DNA of 41,613 nt from a bacterium (GCA_024229695.1 JAAESD010000398.1:1-41613); one strand, 5' to 3'. Counted from the stretch's first letter, positions 10,242 to 19,475 are shown. The notes: generated by a model from the sequence alone, not told the origin. A program made the numbers and translations.

Positions 10242-12305
10242 ATGATATTACGACTTATGGTCGTAGCAGTTGCGGCGGTGGTGGCTTTGTGCCCCATCGC
10301 CGTTTTTGCTGACGGCATGACACCAGATCAACTGCTGGACATGAGTCTGGTTTCCTCTTATGACCTTAGCCACAATGGCAAAATGGTTGCTTATACAGTT
10401 GCCATTCCTGCAACTGCCGGAGAAGAAGGTGGCTATAAAACTCCGCTGTTTCTGATGCATCTGGACAGTGAGGAAACAGTTCCTTTTATATCGGGTGATG
10501 TCAGAATAGGCAGTCCCCACTTCTCTGCCGATGACAAGTACATTGCTTTCACAATGTCTCGTGGCAAAAAAGCAAAAACTCAAGTTTGGGTGATTCCAGT
10601 CAACGGTGGTGAAGCTCAAGTTGTCACCGATAGCGAAACCGGTGTCTCATCTTACGCCTGGAGTGCTGACGGAAATTCTATCTTTTATACTGCCAATGAG
10701 TCTGTTTCAAAGACAGAAAAAAAGGTCAAAGATGAAGGGTATATGCCTCGGTATTATGAGGAGAATTTAAAGAGCAAAAATCTTTATAGAACTGCTTTTG
10801 AATTTGCGGCAGAACCTGCAGAAGTAGATACACTGGTAACTGGTTTGGCAATCTGGCAAATAGCGGTTGACCCGACTGGAAAAAAGCTGGCGTTTGGAGC
10901 AAGCGAGAAAGCACTAACCGATTACAAATATATGTTCCAGGATATTTATCTTCTGGATCTGGAAACCGGCGAGTTCTCCGAGTTTGCAGATCCACCTGGA
11001 AAACTTGGTTCATTTGAATTCAGTCCAAAAGGTGACAAACTGGCCTGGACCGCTGCAAGAAGTAAAGACGATCATGCAGTTAGTAACGGCTATGTTCGCA
11101 CACTGCCTGCCAGCAGAATCAAAAGTTTGACTGACAGCAGTTTTGTAGGACACATTCGTGCCGTCCACTGGGCAAACAACAACAAATTGATGGTTTTAGC
11201 GGATGAAGGTATAAACACAACTATTTCAGTGATGAACTGGGATAGCAGTAAAATGAAACAACTTCTGACTACTGAAAAATGTGGTCTGGATTTTGTTTCT
11301 TTTGCTGGCCACCCGGGAATGAAAACCAAAATTCTGCGTGCAAGTTCACCTGCTCATCAGCGTGAACTGTTCAAGTGGAATGGTAAAAAACTGGATCGAT
11401 TAACAGATAGCAATCCATGGCTAACTGATGTTGAACTGGCCGATCAAAAAGTGATTAGCTACAACGCCCGTGATGGGTTGATGATTGAAGGCTTGATGAT
11501 TTTCCCTCTCGGCTGGAAAGCTGGCGATGCTCCTTTCCCACTGATTATGGATATTCATGGTGGCCCGGAAAGCAATGTTTCCAACGGCTGGTTAAGCTGG
11601 TACTCATCTCCTGGCCAGGTTGCTGCAACTCAAGGTTACGGAACATTTTTCCCTAACTACAGAGGTAGCACAGGCAGAGGTTATAAGTTTGCAGTCAGTT
11701 CCTTTGCAGATCCTGCAGGCAGCGAATTCGAGGATATTGTTGATGGGATTAACCATCTTGTTGAAATCGGTTATGCCGATGTCGACCGTGTTGCTGTGAC
11801 TGGTGGCTCATATGGCGGTTACGCTTCAGCATGGTTTGGCACTCACCCTGACTTTACAAAATATGTTAAAGCAACAATTCCATTTGCTGGAGTCAGTGAC
11901 CTGGTTTCAAAAAGATTCCTCACCGATATCCCTTACGAAGATGAGTTAGTTCATATGGGGCAACCAGTACGTAAAATGCGCGACCTGATGCATGAACGCA
12001 GTCCAATTACCTGGGCTGAATATAGCAATAGCGCCATCCTGATCCTGCATGGCGAAAATGACACTCGCGTTCACCCATCGCAAAGTCAGGAATTGTATAG
12101 AGCATTAAAAATGAGCGGCCATACAGCCACTCGATTAATCTACTATCCGGGTGAAGGACACGGAAACAGCAAACATCCAGGTAGAATTGATCTATTGATG
12201 CGTTCAATGGATTGGCTGAACTGGTATGTGCGTGACTTGAAGCCATTGGATGGGCCGATGCCACCATTGGACATCAGTGATAAATACGGCTTGGATCTGG
12301 ACTAG
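10242..12305 (+). CDS. Exported S9 family (prolyl oligopeptidase / acylaminoacyl-peptidase type) serine peptidase
   Basis: A 687-residue peptidase with an N-terminal signal peptide (cleavage likely after VFA near residue 24), so periplasmic or secreted. A WD/beta-propeller-like region (PD40-type repeats such as SPHFSADDKYIAF) fills residues about 30-400, followed by an alpha/beta hydrolase domain. The catalytic triad is visible: Ser in GGSYGGYAS near 520, Asp in HGENDTRVHP near 605, His in GEGHG near 638. The family cleaves short peptides, often dipeptidyl or acyl-amino-acid substrates. I prefer ATG at 10242 over the TTG at 10239 because GAGG lies 8 nt upstream. Its TAG shares the palindrome CTAG with the stop of the convergent gene, leaving no room for a terminator. 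Confidence 0.92.
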   Translation: MILRLMVVAVAAVVALCPIAVFADGMTPDQLLDMSLVSSYDLSHNGKMVAYTVAIPATAGEEGGYKTPLFLMHLDSEETVPFISGDVRIGSPHFSADDKYIAFTMSRGKKAKTQVWVIPVNGGEAQVVTDSETGVSSYAWSADGNSIFYTANESVSKTEKKVKDEGYMPRYYEENLKSKNLYRTAFEFAAEPAEVDTLVTGLAIWQIAVDPTGKKLAFGASEKALTDYKYMFQDIYLLDLETGEFSEFADPPGKLGSFEFSPKGDKLAWTAARSKDDHAVSNGYVRTLPASRIKSLTDSSFVGHIRAVHWANNNKLMVLADEGINTTISVMNWDSSKMKQLLTTEKCGLDFVSFAGHPGMKTKILRASSPAHQRELFKWNGKKLDRLTDSNPWLTDVELADQKVISYNARDGLMIEGLMIFPLGWKAGDAPFPLIMDIHGGPESNVSNGWLSWYSSPGQVAATQGYGTFFPNYRGSTGRGYKFAVSSFADPAGSEFEDIVDGINHLVEIGYADVDRVAVTGGSYGGYASAWFGTHPDFTKYVKATIPFAGVSDLVSKRFLTDIPYEDELVHMGQPVRKMRDLMHERSPITWAEYSNSAILILHGENDTRVHPSQSQELYRALKMSGHTATRLIYYPGEGHGNSKHPGRIDLLMRSMDWLNWYVRDLKPLDGPMPPLDISDKYGLDLD

Positions 12306-13024
12306 TTTTCAAGCTGTAGAACATAGAGACGAGAACTGGAGTCGCTGACTATCCTGACCTTGCCGTTGGGACTGACAACGACTCCTTCTGCTTTTTCAAT
12401 GTCACCAAGGTCATAAACCTCATTAACACCAGCTTCAGGTGTCCAGCTGAACAGCGCACGAACCTGGTCACTTACCAACCAGAAAGTACTTCGTGAGTTG
12501 TCCCAACATATTCCAGAAATATCTGCAAAACCGATATCATAAGTTACAACAGTCTGCCAGGCAGCGTTCATCTCACAAACTTGAGCTGGCTGTTTTTCAT
12601 TTATAACAAAGAAGGTCCCATTGCGAAGAGCTATCCCTTCAGGCCCACTATTTGCAGAGCCACCTGTATCGATCTGAAATCGTTCAATTTCAGTTCCCTG
12701 ACTGTTCAAGTGAACAACAGTTGAGATCCGTTCTTCAACAACGTAAAATGAACCATCTGCAGGATCGCAAATAATACCTTCAAGATCATCACCAACCCAG
12801 TCCAGAGTATTGTGCAGCTCACCTGTAAAAGTTATCTGATAAAGTTTTCCGGTGTAATCACTGACTGTCCAGAGTGATTGTCCACTGCTTGAAAATGAAA
12901 GTCCTGAAGGTTCAGGTACATCGATCAGATATTCGCCAATAACAGTCAGATCACCAGTTGGATTGGCAACCTTGTTTGTGCCACAACCGATTAGCAGAAC
13001 AAATAGCAAAAGGTATTTATTCAT
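12302..13024 (-). CDS. SdiA-regulated-domain-like lipoprotein (beta-propeller)
   Basis: 240-residue predicted lipoprotein. The signal ends in a lipobox-like LLIGC, acylated Cys near residue 14. The rest is repetitive beta-rich sequence with recurring motifs (EPSGLSFSS, LEGIICDP, GPEGIALR, ISGICWDN, AEGVVVSP), typical of SdiA-regulated six-bladed propellers. Function in this family is not established; some members resemble phytase-like or sugar-lactone propellers. ATG at 13024 overlaps the pyruvate kinase stop by 8 nt (ATGAATAA), so it is translationally coupled to pyk. The longer frame starting at a TTG (13030) is less likely. It ends in the CTAG shared with the S9 peptidase gene. Confidence 0.8.
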   Translation of the reverse strand: MNKYLLLFVLLIGCGTNKVANPTGDLTVIGEYLIDVPEPSGLSFSSSGQSLWTVSDYTGKLYQITFTGELHNTLDWVGDDLEGIICDPADGSFYVVEERISTVVHLNSQGTEIERFQIDTGGSANSGPEGIALRNGTFFVINEKQPAQVCEMNAAWQTVVTYDIGFADISGICWDNSRSTFWLVSDQVRALFSWTPEAGVNEVYDLGDIEKAEGVVVSPNGKVRIVSDSSSRLYVLQLEN

Positions 13025-14435
13025 CGCCAACTCGCAGAATTCTCATAGTGTCAGTTCTGCCTGTTACTCCAGGCCTGTCAGCTCTTGTCATAACAACATG
13101 ATCACCATTTTCAAGGGGTAAATTCTTCATTTCATCTCTGGCTACAACTTCAGTCCCCCTATCAAAATTCCAGCTCCCAACAACAGGATGAACTCCCCTG
13201 TACAAAGCAACTCTTCTTGCTGTTTCATCTAATTTTGTCAAAGCATAAATCGGCATTGTAGTTCTGGTCCTGGACATCCATCTGGCAGTTGTTCCAGTAG
13301 AAGTGAATGCCATAACTGCCGATGCGCTAACATCGACTGCAGTAAACATTGCTGCTCTGGATATAGCCTCTTCCTTAGTTTTTGATTTATTCCGAGGCTT
13401 TTTCAAGATCTTTCCAGTGTACTGCTTTTCAGCACCACGACATACTTCATCCATTGCTTTCACAACTCCAACAGGACTTACTCCAACTGCTGTTTCAGCA
13501 GAGAGCATCACAGCATCGGTCCCGTCAAAAACAGCATTGGCGACATCTAAAACTTCAGCCCTTGTCGGTATAGGTTCAGAAACCATTGATTCCATCATCT
13601 GAGTTGCTGTTATAACAACACAGTCAAGCTCTCTGGCATGCCTGATAATTTTCTTCTGCATCCCCGGTAGAGCTGCGTAACCTATCTCAACACCGAGATC
13701 GCCTCTTGCTATCATAACTGCATCGGATGCTTCCATTATTTCATCAAGCGCACCAATAGCCTCAGCACGTTCAATTTTGGCAATAAGGTGACCTGTGCCG
13801 CCAGCTTCTTCGTACAGCTTACGAGCATTTCTGATATCTTCAGAATTTCTTGGAAATGAGACTGCAATATAATCCATACCAATTTCAGCAGCGGTCTTCA
13901 TATCGATTTTATCTTTATCCGTCAACGCTGGTGCAGATAATCCTCCACCTTTTCTGTTGAGACCTTTGCTATTACCAAGTACTCCACCAGTCAGAACGGT
14001 TGTAGTTATCTGTGAACCTTCTATAGAATCGACCTGCAGAACAATTCGCCCATCGTCAAGCATCAGCACGTCACCAGCTGAGACATCGATAGCAAGTTCA
14101 GGATATGTTGTGCCTACAATTTCCTCTGTTCCTTCATATTTATCATACTCTGAATCCAGAATAAACTTGTTACCGACACTCAAGCATACCGGGCCATCCT
14201 TAAATTCTGTAATACGAATTTTTGGACCCTGCAAATCTCCAAGCAAAGCAACATGTCGGCCCATTTTTTCAGCTGCTAGTCTAATTGCATCTGCTCTTCG
14301 TCTATGTTCTTCAGGGTTGCTATGAGAAAAATTAAACCTGACAATATCAACACCAGCCTCAACCAAACCATCAATTACTCCTGGGGAATCAACAGCTGGA
14401 CCAAGTGTAGCAATAATCTTTGTCTGCCTGAGCAT
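13017..14435 (-). CDS. pyk: Pyruvate kinase
   Basis: Glycolytic enzyme converting PEP plus ADP to pyruvate plus ATP, 472 residues, full length. The barrel domain has the N-terminal TKIIATLGPA, RFNFSHS, GDLQGPKIR and the active-site KIERAEA loop. The phosphate and magnesium region MIARGDLGVEI and the ATQMMESM helix follow, then the C-terminal domain with a TSTGTTARWMSR effector-like loop. The start ATG has GAGG 5 nt upstream, overlapping the TGA of the preceding Rrf2 gene, so Rrf2, pyk and the propeller lipoprotein form one operon. Having pyk under a putative Fe-S regulator, convergent to nifJ, would let the cell tie pyruvate formation to redox state; this is inference. Confidence 0.96.
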   Translation of the reverse strand: MLRQTKIIATLGPAVDSPGVIDGLVEAGVDIVRFNFSHSNPEEHRRRADAIRLAAEKMGRHVALLGDLQGPKIRITEFKDGPVCLSVGNKFILDSEYDKYEGTEEIVGTTYPELAIDVSAGDVLMLDDGRIVLQVDSIEGSQITTTVLTGGVLGNSKGLNRKGGGLSAPALTDKDKIDMKTAAEIGMDYIAVSFPRNSEDIRNARKLYEEAGGTGHLIAKIERAEAIGALDEIMEASDAVMIARGDLGVEIGYAALPGMQKKIIRHARELDCVVITATQMMESMVSEPIPTRAEVLDVANAVFDGTDAVMLSAETAVGVSPVGVVKAMDEVCRGAEKQYTGKILKKPRNKSKTKEEAISRAAMFTAVDVSASAVMAFTSTGTTARWMSRTRTTMPIYALTKLDETARRVALYRGVHPVVGSWNFDRGTEVVARDEMKNLPLENGDHVVMTRADRPGVTGRTDTMRILRVGDE

Positions 14436-14442
14436 TAAAACC

Positions 14443-14895
14443 TCATTTTCTGGTAGTAAGATCTTTAACCTGTAAGTCTACAGTCTGTTCAGGCTTAATC
14501 ATATCCTCAATTGATACTTTGTCCAGCACCACTGACATGTAACTTTCCAATCTATTTATAACAGATCGCAATCCACAATCGGAATTGTGGGGACATTCTT
14601 CATCACGTGGGTTCTCAGGAGTACAATCTATTCCCTCCAGTAGAGGTCTGCCTAATGATCGCATAACTTCGCTCATGTATATATCCGATGGATCTCGTTC
14701 AAGAACATAACCGCCCTTGCGACCTCGAACAGCTTTCACAATACCGGCTCTGCGCAGTTTGCCCATCAATTTTGCAATTGTCGGTTCTGCCATATTTTCT
14801 GCGATTGATAATTCTGTCAGTGTAATTTGACCCTCAACACGGGCCATTGCTGCGACCAGGCGCAATGCCTGCTCTTCTCCTCTGGTAACTTTCAC
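14443..14895 (-). CDS. Rrf2 family transcriptional regulator (copy 1), likely Fe-S
   Basis: 150-residue winged-helix DNA-binding protein. The recognition-helix region runs from LTELSIAENMAEPTIAKLMGKL to the wing RGRKGGYVLERDP. Three cysteines, C91, C101 and C107 (C-x9-C-x5-C), lie where IscR, NsrR and RirA bind their cluster, so an Fe-S sensor is likely. The signal it reads cannot be deduced. I chose the GTG at 14895: AAGGA sits 7 nt upstream, whereas the TTG at 14901 is too close to it. It is followed at once by pyk. An inverted repeat lies upstream (14943-14968). Confidence 0.85.
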   Translation of the reverse strand: MKVTRGEEQALRLVAAMARVEGQITLTELSIAENMAEPTIAKLMGKLRRAGIVKAVRGRKGGYVLERDPSDIYMSEVMRSLGRPLLEGIDCTPENPRDEECPHNSDCGLRSVINRLESYMSVVLDKVSIEDMIKPEQTVDLQVKDLTTRK

Positions 14896-14942
14896 TAGCA
14901 AATCCTTGGCTTGAGTTCGGTGTTAGTACCAAAACAAACTAC

Positions 14943-14968
14943 AATAGTTGAAAAATATTGCAACTATT
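14943..14968. promoter_or_regulatory. Inverted repeat AATAGTTG-N10-CAACTATT, candidate Rrf2 operator
   Basis: Perfect 8-bp arms (14943-14950 and 14961-14968) with a 10-bp AT-rich spacer, between the NapH-like gene and Rrf2 copy 1; one arm overlaps the NapH-like stop. A further TAGTT half-site follows on the minus strand, so three TAGTT elements cluster upstream of the regulator. A weak promoter may overlap. A role as operator for autoregulation is inference; a stem-loop in the transcript is the alternative, though it lacks a following T tract. Confidence 0.4.
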
Positions 14969-16037
14969 ATTCATACCCACCCCTGAAGTGACCATACTCC
15001 ACGGGATCGTCCAATCCTTTCTGGACTCGATGCTGTAGCTCGTGCCTCGGGATATTGCTCTGCCAGTAACCTGTCATCTGCGCAATACCAATACCACCCC
15101 AGAACAGGACAAACAGTGCAATTGCAAAGGCTCTTGGAGTTAGCTTAAATTTCGCAGGAGTTGCAATCACCAGTGCATCGTCTAACGGACAGCTAGCTAC
15201 ACATTCCATACAACCGATACACTCAGGTGATAGAACATTGATTTTTTTATCAACAGAAATGAACGATGGGCAAACTGCAGAGCATTTTCCACAATCGGTG
15301 CAACTCTCTGGAGTTCGTTTTATTCTGGTAAGTGAAAATGGTCCAAACACTCCAAGCAGAGCACCGTAAGGACACAGATATCGACACCAGAAATACGGGA
15401 CCAGATAGGAAAGCAGTGCTAATATGGCAACAGTCCATGCTGCAAATGGAGTGATGTGCGCAAAGAAGTAGAACATTTTTATATCGGCAACTCTATTATA
15501 TGGCAGTTCAATAAACTCGCGAATTGCCTGTGGTGACATCTGGATAAATATTGAATGAGCAAAGAAAATCAGGATAATATATTTCAACGACAACAACGGC
15601 CAGTCCAACCATCTAGGTAATTTAATTCTGATTTTAAATGTCAGGTGAGCCACCCTGGCAAGAACTTCTGACAACAGACCGACCGGACAGATCCAGGAGC
15701 AGAATGCTTTTCGTAACAGAAAACCAGTTCCTAAAACCAGTATCAATATTACCAACCCGGCTGGGTGAACCATTGAAAACTCACCGCTTGCGAACCAATG
15801 TTTCAAGCTGATTAATGCACCAATCGGCAAGAAGCCTTCAACACCAGCGGGTCTAACTCCGCCTGGCAATCCCTGTTCCAGTTTGTTAATGAAATCAGCA
15901 AACTGGATGCCCATTATCGTCAAAACTGCAAGAGTCAACAGTTGCGAACCACGTCTTAAAGTTAGCCCCTTTACAGGCTTTCCCTTGAAGATGTTATTAA
16001 ATCGATCCGGATTTTTTTTATTGCTGAACATTCCCAT
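14967..16037 (-). CDS. NapH/NosR-like membrane-bound 4Fe-4S protein
   Basis: 356-residue inner-membrane electron carrier. About five hydrophobic segments are seen. Two CxxxCP loops, C113/C117 (CSWICPVG) and C218/C222 (CRYLCPYG), are hallmarks of the NapH, NosR and RdxA-like group. Two classical ferredoxin motifs follow: C246-C249-C252-C256 and C273-C276-C279-C283. In known members these pass electrons from quinol or a Rnf-like donor to periplasmic reductases; no partner reductase is present here, so the acceptor is unknown. Its ATG overlaps the TAA of Rrf2 copy 2 (TAATG), so it is translationally coupled and probably controlled by that regulator. Confidence 0.88.
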   Translation of the reverse strand: MGMFSNKKNPDRFNNIFKGKPVKGLTLRRGSQLLTLAVLTIMGIQFADFINKLEQGLPGGVRPAGVEGFLPIGALISLKHWFASGEFSMVHPAGLVILILVLGTGFLLRKAFCSWICPVGLLSEVLARVAHLTFKIRIKLPRWLDWPLLSLKYIILIFFAHSIFIQMSPQAIREFIELPYNRVADIKMFYFFAHITPFAAWTVAILALLSYLVPYFWCRYLCPYGALLGVFGPFSLTRIKRTPESCTDCGKCSAVCPSFISVDKKINVLSPECIGCMECVASCPLDDALVIATPAKFKLTPRAFAIALFVLFWGGIGIAQMTGYWQSNIPRHELQHRVQKGLDDPVEYGHFRGGYE

Positions 16038-16462
16038 TATTTACCTGTAACTTTCAGACTTAAATCAACAGACCCATCAGCCATTTCCTGCACCGTATGT
16101 TCAGTTAACATTTTCATAATATGTTTTCGGAGCTCCGGCCATGAACAATACATTTCACAAACAGTTTCCTCGGTACATTCCTGTTTACCAAGAATACAAT
16201 CTGTACCCCAGTCCTGTCCCTCATTTATAGAAATAACATCGAACAGTTTTATTTCCGATGCCGGACGCGATAGTTGATACCCACCTCCTGGGCCCGGCTT
16301 ACTGGTAACAAGACCGCCTTGACCGAGTTTATTCATGATTTTAGCAACCATCGGCAAAGAGATATCCATTTTTTCCGATAAAAACGGGTTACGCACTCTA
16401 CCCTGGTTCTGAGCAAGTACCACTACAGCATGTAGAGCATACCTGGTTTCGATTTTAAACAA
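16037..16462 (-). CDS. Rrf2 family transcriptional regulator (copy 2), likely Fe-S
   Basis: 141-residue winged-helix regulator beginning with the family-typical FKIETRYALHAVV. The recognition region is PFLSEKMDISLPMVAKIMNK and the wing is GPGGGYQLSRP. Four cysteines, C89, C96, C102 and C106 (C-x6-C-x5-C-x3-C), sit in the cluster-binding loop. The TTG at 16460-16462 is preferred over an upstream TTG (16474) because GAGG lies 6 nt before it and the canonical N-terminus results. It shares a divergent promoter region with ccsBA and is coupled to the membrane ferredoxin gene downstream. It differs clearly in sequence from copy 1, so this is not a recent duplication. Confidence 0.87.
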   Translation of the reverse strand: MFKIETRYALHAVVVLAQNQGRVRNPFLSEKMDISLPMVAKIMNKLGQGGLVTSKPGPGGGYQLSRPASEIKLFDVISINEGQDWGTDCILGKQECTEETVCEMYCSWPELRKHIMKMLTEHTVQEMADGSVDLSLKVTGK

Positions 16463-16493
16463 AACAAGCCTCAAATCTCAAGAGTTAGACGAT

Positions 16494-16570
16494 TCTATAC
16501 CAATAGATAATTATTTCGACATCCTCAGTCAAGCAAGGTACTTGACGATATCCCATTTTACTGTTTACTT
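16494..16570. promoter_or_regulatory. Back-to-back divergent promoters with an operator-like repeat (Rrf2-2 / ccsBA)
   Basis: On the minus strand, -35 TTGACT (16527-16532), a 17-nt spacer and -10 TATCTA (16504-16509) face the Rrf2 gene. On the plus strand, -35 TTGACG (16542-16547), a 16-nt spacer and TTTACT (16564-16569) face ccsBA. The two -35 boxes form the inverted repeat GTCAAG-N7-CTTGAC (16528-16546). A second repeat, TCTAT-ACCA-ATAGA (16494-16507), covers the Rrf2 -10 box and is a candidate autoregulatory operator. Operator function is inference. Confidence 0.55.
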
Positions 16571-16626
16571 ATTCACAGCAAATTACTGGATTTTAATAAT
16601 CCACCCTTCTATAACAGGCGGTAAAA

Positions 16627-19338
16627 GTGAAGAATATCTTCAAAAACCCGGTCCTTAAAGCTCTTACATCAATGAAACTGACAGTCGCTATACTTATTGT
16701 TTTTGCAGTGGCAATTGCAAAAGCAACTTTCATTGAATCAGATTTCAGTGCCGAAGCTGCACGCGGGCTTGTCTACAATACAACCTGGTTTGAAATTCTG
16801 CTGGGATTGTTCTGTTTGAACCTCACCCTGCTGCTTATAAAAAGAGGTCCATACAAACCTAAACAATACGGTTTGTTCCTTATTCACTTTTCGATGATTT
16901 TCATTCTACTCTCTGCAGGTATTACCAGATTCTATGGCTACGAAGGTATAATGCCAATCCGCGAAGGCTCATCGGCAGACTTTATCTGGAGTCGCGATGC
17001 ACACCTGCAACTGCAAGTCGCCGACAGCTTTGGTTCATTCCCCGTTCGCTTGTTTCAGAATGGACAGACAACATCCGGCAAAATAGATATCGATGGACAA
17101 AAATGGGCTATCTCAGCAGAGTATTCTCCACAAGGTACCAATCACGCAAAAGCCCCCGCGTCTGTAGATATGACAGTTACTTCGCCAACTGGAGAAAGCG
17201 TTAAAAAGAAAGTTTATAAAGACGAAAGTAATGGTGTCTCAATTAAGATTGGTGAACAAAATGCCACAATCTGGTTTGGTTCAATCAGAATTCCATTGCC
17301 TTACAGTATTGCTCTGGAAGATTTTCAATTAGTGAAATATCCAGGTTCAAACAATCCCGCAAGCTATGAAAGCCATGTGAGATTATATGACCAGACACAA
17401 GGTATCGATGGTAAAAAAGTCAGAATCTATATGAATCACCCGCTTACTCACAGGAACTTCAAACACTTCCAGTCTTCATATGATAAAGATGAAAAAGGAA
17501 CTGTCCTTTCTGTCAGCTACGATCCTGGCAAATGGCCAACTTACATCGGCTACATATTGATAACTCTGGGGTTCATTTTGATTTTCATGAAAGACCTACT
17601 TTTCAAAAAACCAAAAGTTGCTGCCTTGGCCTTTATAGTTCTCTGTTCTTCTTTCTCTCCTGTTTTAGCAGCAGCTGATCATACAGGTCATAATCATGCA
17701 CCGTTGCATGAGAAAAATTACCTGACTGAGAGCAACAGGGAATTTGCAAGCAAGATTATTATGCAGGATTTCCGTGGCAGGATGAAGCCGCTGGATACTT
17801 ACTGTCGTGAACTATCTATGAAAATCACTAAAAGAGAGAACTTTGATGGCTGGGAACCTGTTGATCTCTGTTTCAGCTGGATGACAAATCCTCAGCCCTG
17901 GTTTGAGGAAGAAGTTCTCAGAGTTCGATTCCCAGCAGTGCGTGAATTTTTGAAACTACCAGCAGAGCAAACTCATGTTTCTGCTGCATCACTGTTTACT
18001 GAAGCTGGTCAATACAGGCTGTCAGAAGAAGTCAACAAGGCTATGCGTACTCCTGATAGGGACCGCAGCAAATTCCAACGCAAGCTCTTGAAACTGGATG
18101 AGAGATTTAACATTTACTACAACGCTCTCAATGGTGGCGGGATGCGACTGTACCCGTTGCCTGGCGATCAAAACAACAAATGGCTGGGACTTGATGAGCT
18201 GTATCAAATGCCTGAAGGTGATTACATAAACAGTTGCAGAGCCGCATTTGATGCTTTTTTTGCAGGTATTGCAGCAAGTGACAATGAACAAATCTGGATT
18301 GGACTTGAAGCTACCGACAAAATTCAACAAGAATATGGTGCAGATGTAATTCCCTCACCGCTATCAATCAAGTCAGAGCTTTGGCTCAATCAGAGTCATG
18401 CTTTCCGTAATGTGACAATGCCGTACCTGCTTGCTTTTGTTCTTTTGATTGCTGCCTTTTTCTGGAACCTGATAAAACATAAAGGTGCACCATACAAATG
18501 GACTCACCCTCTGTTTGGAATTGGAACACTGATTTTCTGGGTAGCCTTTGGATACAACTTGTATGCATACGTTTTGCGCTGGATTGCTTCAGGTAGAGCA
18601 CCATTAAGTAACGGTTATGAGTCATTGATTTTTATCGCTCTGGCAACAGCTGCTGCTGGAATAGTTTTCGAATTCGGGCAAAAACGAGGTAGTGCCTCTG
18701 CAATTTCAGCACTCCTGACAATGGTAATTCTGTCTGTTGCCATGCTATCGACATTTGATCCTGAAATTGGGCCACTCGTTCCTGTACTGGCATCGTATTG
18801 GCTTAATATTCATGTGACAGTTATTACCGGAAGTTACGGATTCCTTGGTCTTGGTTCACTGCTCGGTGGGCTGATTCTGATTCTGCACATGCTGAAAGGT
18901 CCGGGCAAAACACATATCAAAGCATCTATTAAATCTCTGGATAAACTCCAATTTAATGTTCTGGTTGTTGGGCTTGGTTTATTGAGCGTCGGTACGCTGC
19001 TGGGTGGTGTATGGGCCAATGAATCGTGGGGTAGATACTGGGGCTGGGATCCAAAAGAGACCTGGAGTCTGGTTACTATTCTTGTCTATGCAATTGCAAT
19101 TCACTTCCGATGGTTACCTGGTATGAACAGACCATGGGTAATGGCATCGGCAAGTTTTGCATCAATCGCTTCCATAGTAATGACTTACTTCGGCGTAAAC
19201 TACTTCCTCTCAGGCCTCCACTCCTACGGTGGTGGTGTTGCAATGGCTATCCCAACGTGGGTTTACGTTGCTCCAGCAATTATGCTTTGCCTGATAGTTG
19301 TGTCCTACATCTTTGACAGGGCTAAAAACTGGGATTAG
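16627..19338 (+). CDS. ccsBA: Fused cytochrome c biogenesis protein CcsBA (ResB-ResC)
   Basis: 903-residue inner-membrane haem-handling and cytochrome c synthase (System II). The N-terminal ResB part (about 1-330) has membrane helices around a periplasmic domain and ends with the HPLTHRNFKHFQSSYD region before a helix. A His-rich linker (ADHTGHNHAPLHE) near 355 precedes a periplasmic insert. The ResC/CcsA part (about 600-903) holds the WWD haem motif, ESWGRYWGWDPKETW near 800, with flanking His residues in NIHVTVITGSYG and SGLHSYGG that may be haem ligands. The single-chain fusion resembles those of Bacteroidetes and Campylobacterota. It attaches haem to exported apocytochromes c, implying c-type cytochromes elsewhere in the genome. 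GTG start after AGGCGG. It is divergent from Rrf2 copy 2. Confidence 0.94.
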   Translation: MKNIFKNPVLKALTSMKLTVAILIVFAVAIAKATFIESDFSAEAARGLVYNTTWFEILLGLFCLNLTLLLIKRGPYKPKQYGLFLIHFSMIFILLSAGITRFYGYEGIMPIREGSSADFIWSRDAHLQLQVADSFGSFPVRLFQNGQTTSGKIDIDGQKWAISAEYSPQGTNHAKAPASVDMTVTSPTGESVKKKVYKDESNGVSIKIGEQNATIWFGSIRIPLPYSIALEDFQLVKYPGSNNPASYESHVRLYDQTQGIDGKKVRIYMNHPLTHRNFKHFQSSYDKDEKGTVLSVSYDPGKWPTYIGYILITLGFILIFMKDLLFKKPKVAALAFIVLCSSFSPVLAAADHTGHNHAPLHEKNYLTESNREFASKIIMQDFRGRMKPLDTYCRELSMKITKRENFDGWEPVDLCFSWMTNPQPWFEEEVLRVRFPAVREFLKLPAEQTHVSAASLFTEAGQYRLSEEVNKAMRTPDRDRSKFQRKLLKLDERFNIYYNALNGGGMRLYPLPGDQNNKWLGLDELYQMPEGDYINSCRAAFDAFFAGIAASDNEQIWIGLEATDKIQQEYGADVIPSPLSIKSELWLNQSHAFRNVTMPYLLAFVLLIAAFFWNLIKHKGAPYKWTHPLFGIGTLIFWVAFGYNLYAYVLRWIASGRAPLSNGYESLIFIALATAAAGIVFEFGQKRGSASAISALLTMVILSVAMLSTFDPEIGPLVPVLASYWLNIHVTVITGSYGFLGLGSLLGGLILILHMLKGPGKTHIKASIKSLDKLQFNVLVVGLGLLSVGTLLGGVWANESWGRYWGWDPKETWSLVTILVYAIAIHFRWLPGMNRPWVMASASFASIASIVMTYFGVNYFLSGLHSYGGGVAMAIPTWVYVAPAIMLCLIVVSYIFDRAKNWD

Positions 19339-19475
19339 TAGTTTCATATCTATGCAAATAATTGTTCCCAACATGGGTAACGATGTGCTAGTGTGCATAA
19401 CAGTCTCGTGAAAAATAAATTGTTAGAATAACAGGTGTCGATGTGACGCCACTTTCCCTGATGAAGGAGTAAGAC
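19339..19475 (+). promoter_or_regulatory. Intergenic region upstream of the FadL-type gene
   Basis: 137 nt with no gene. A perfect small inverted repeat TGTTA-GAA-TAACA occupies 19421-19433 and may be a regulator site. No strong promoter pair or terminator for ccsBA was found. AAGGAG lies shortly before the next ATG. Confidence 0.3.
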
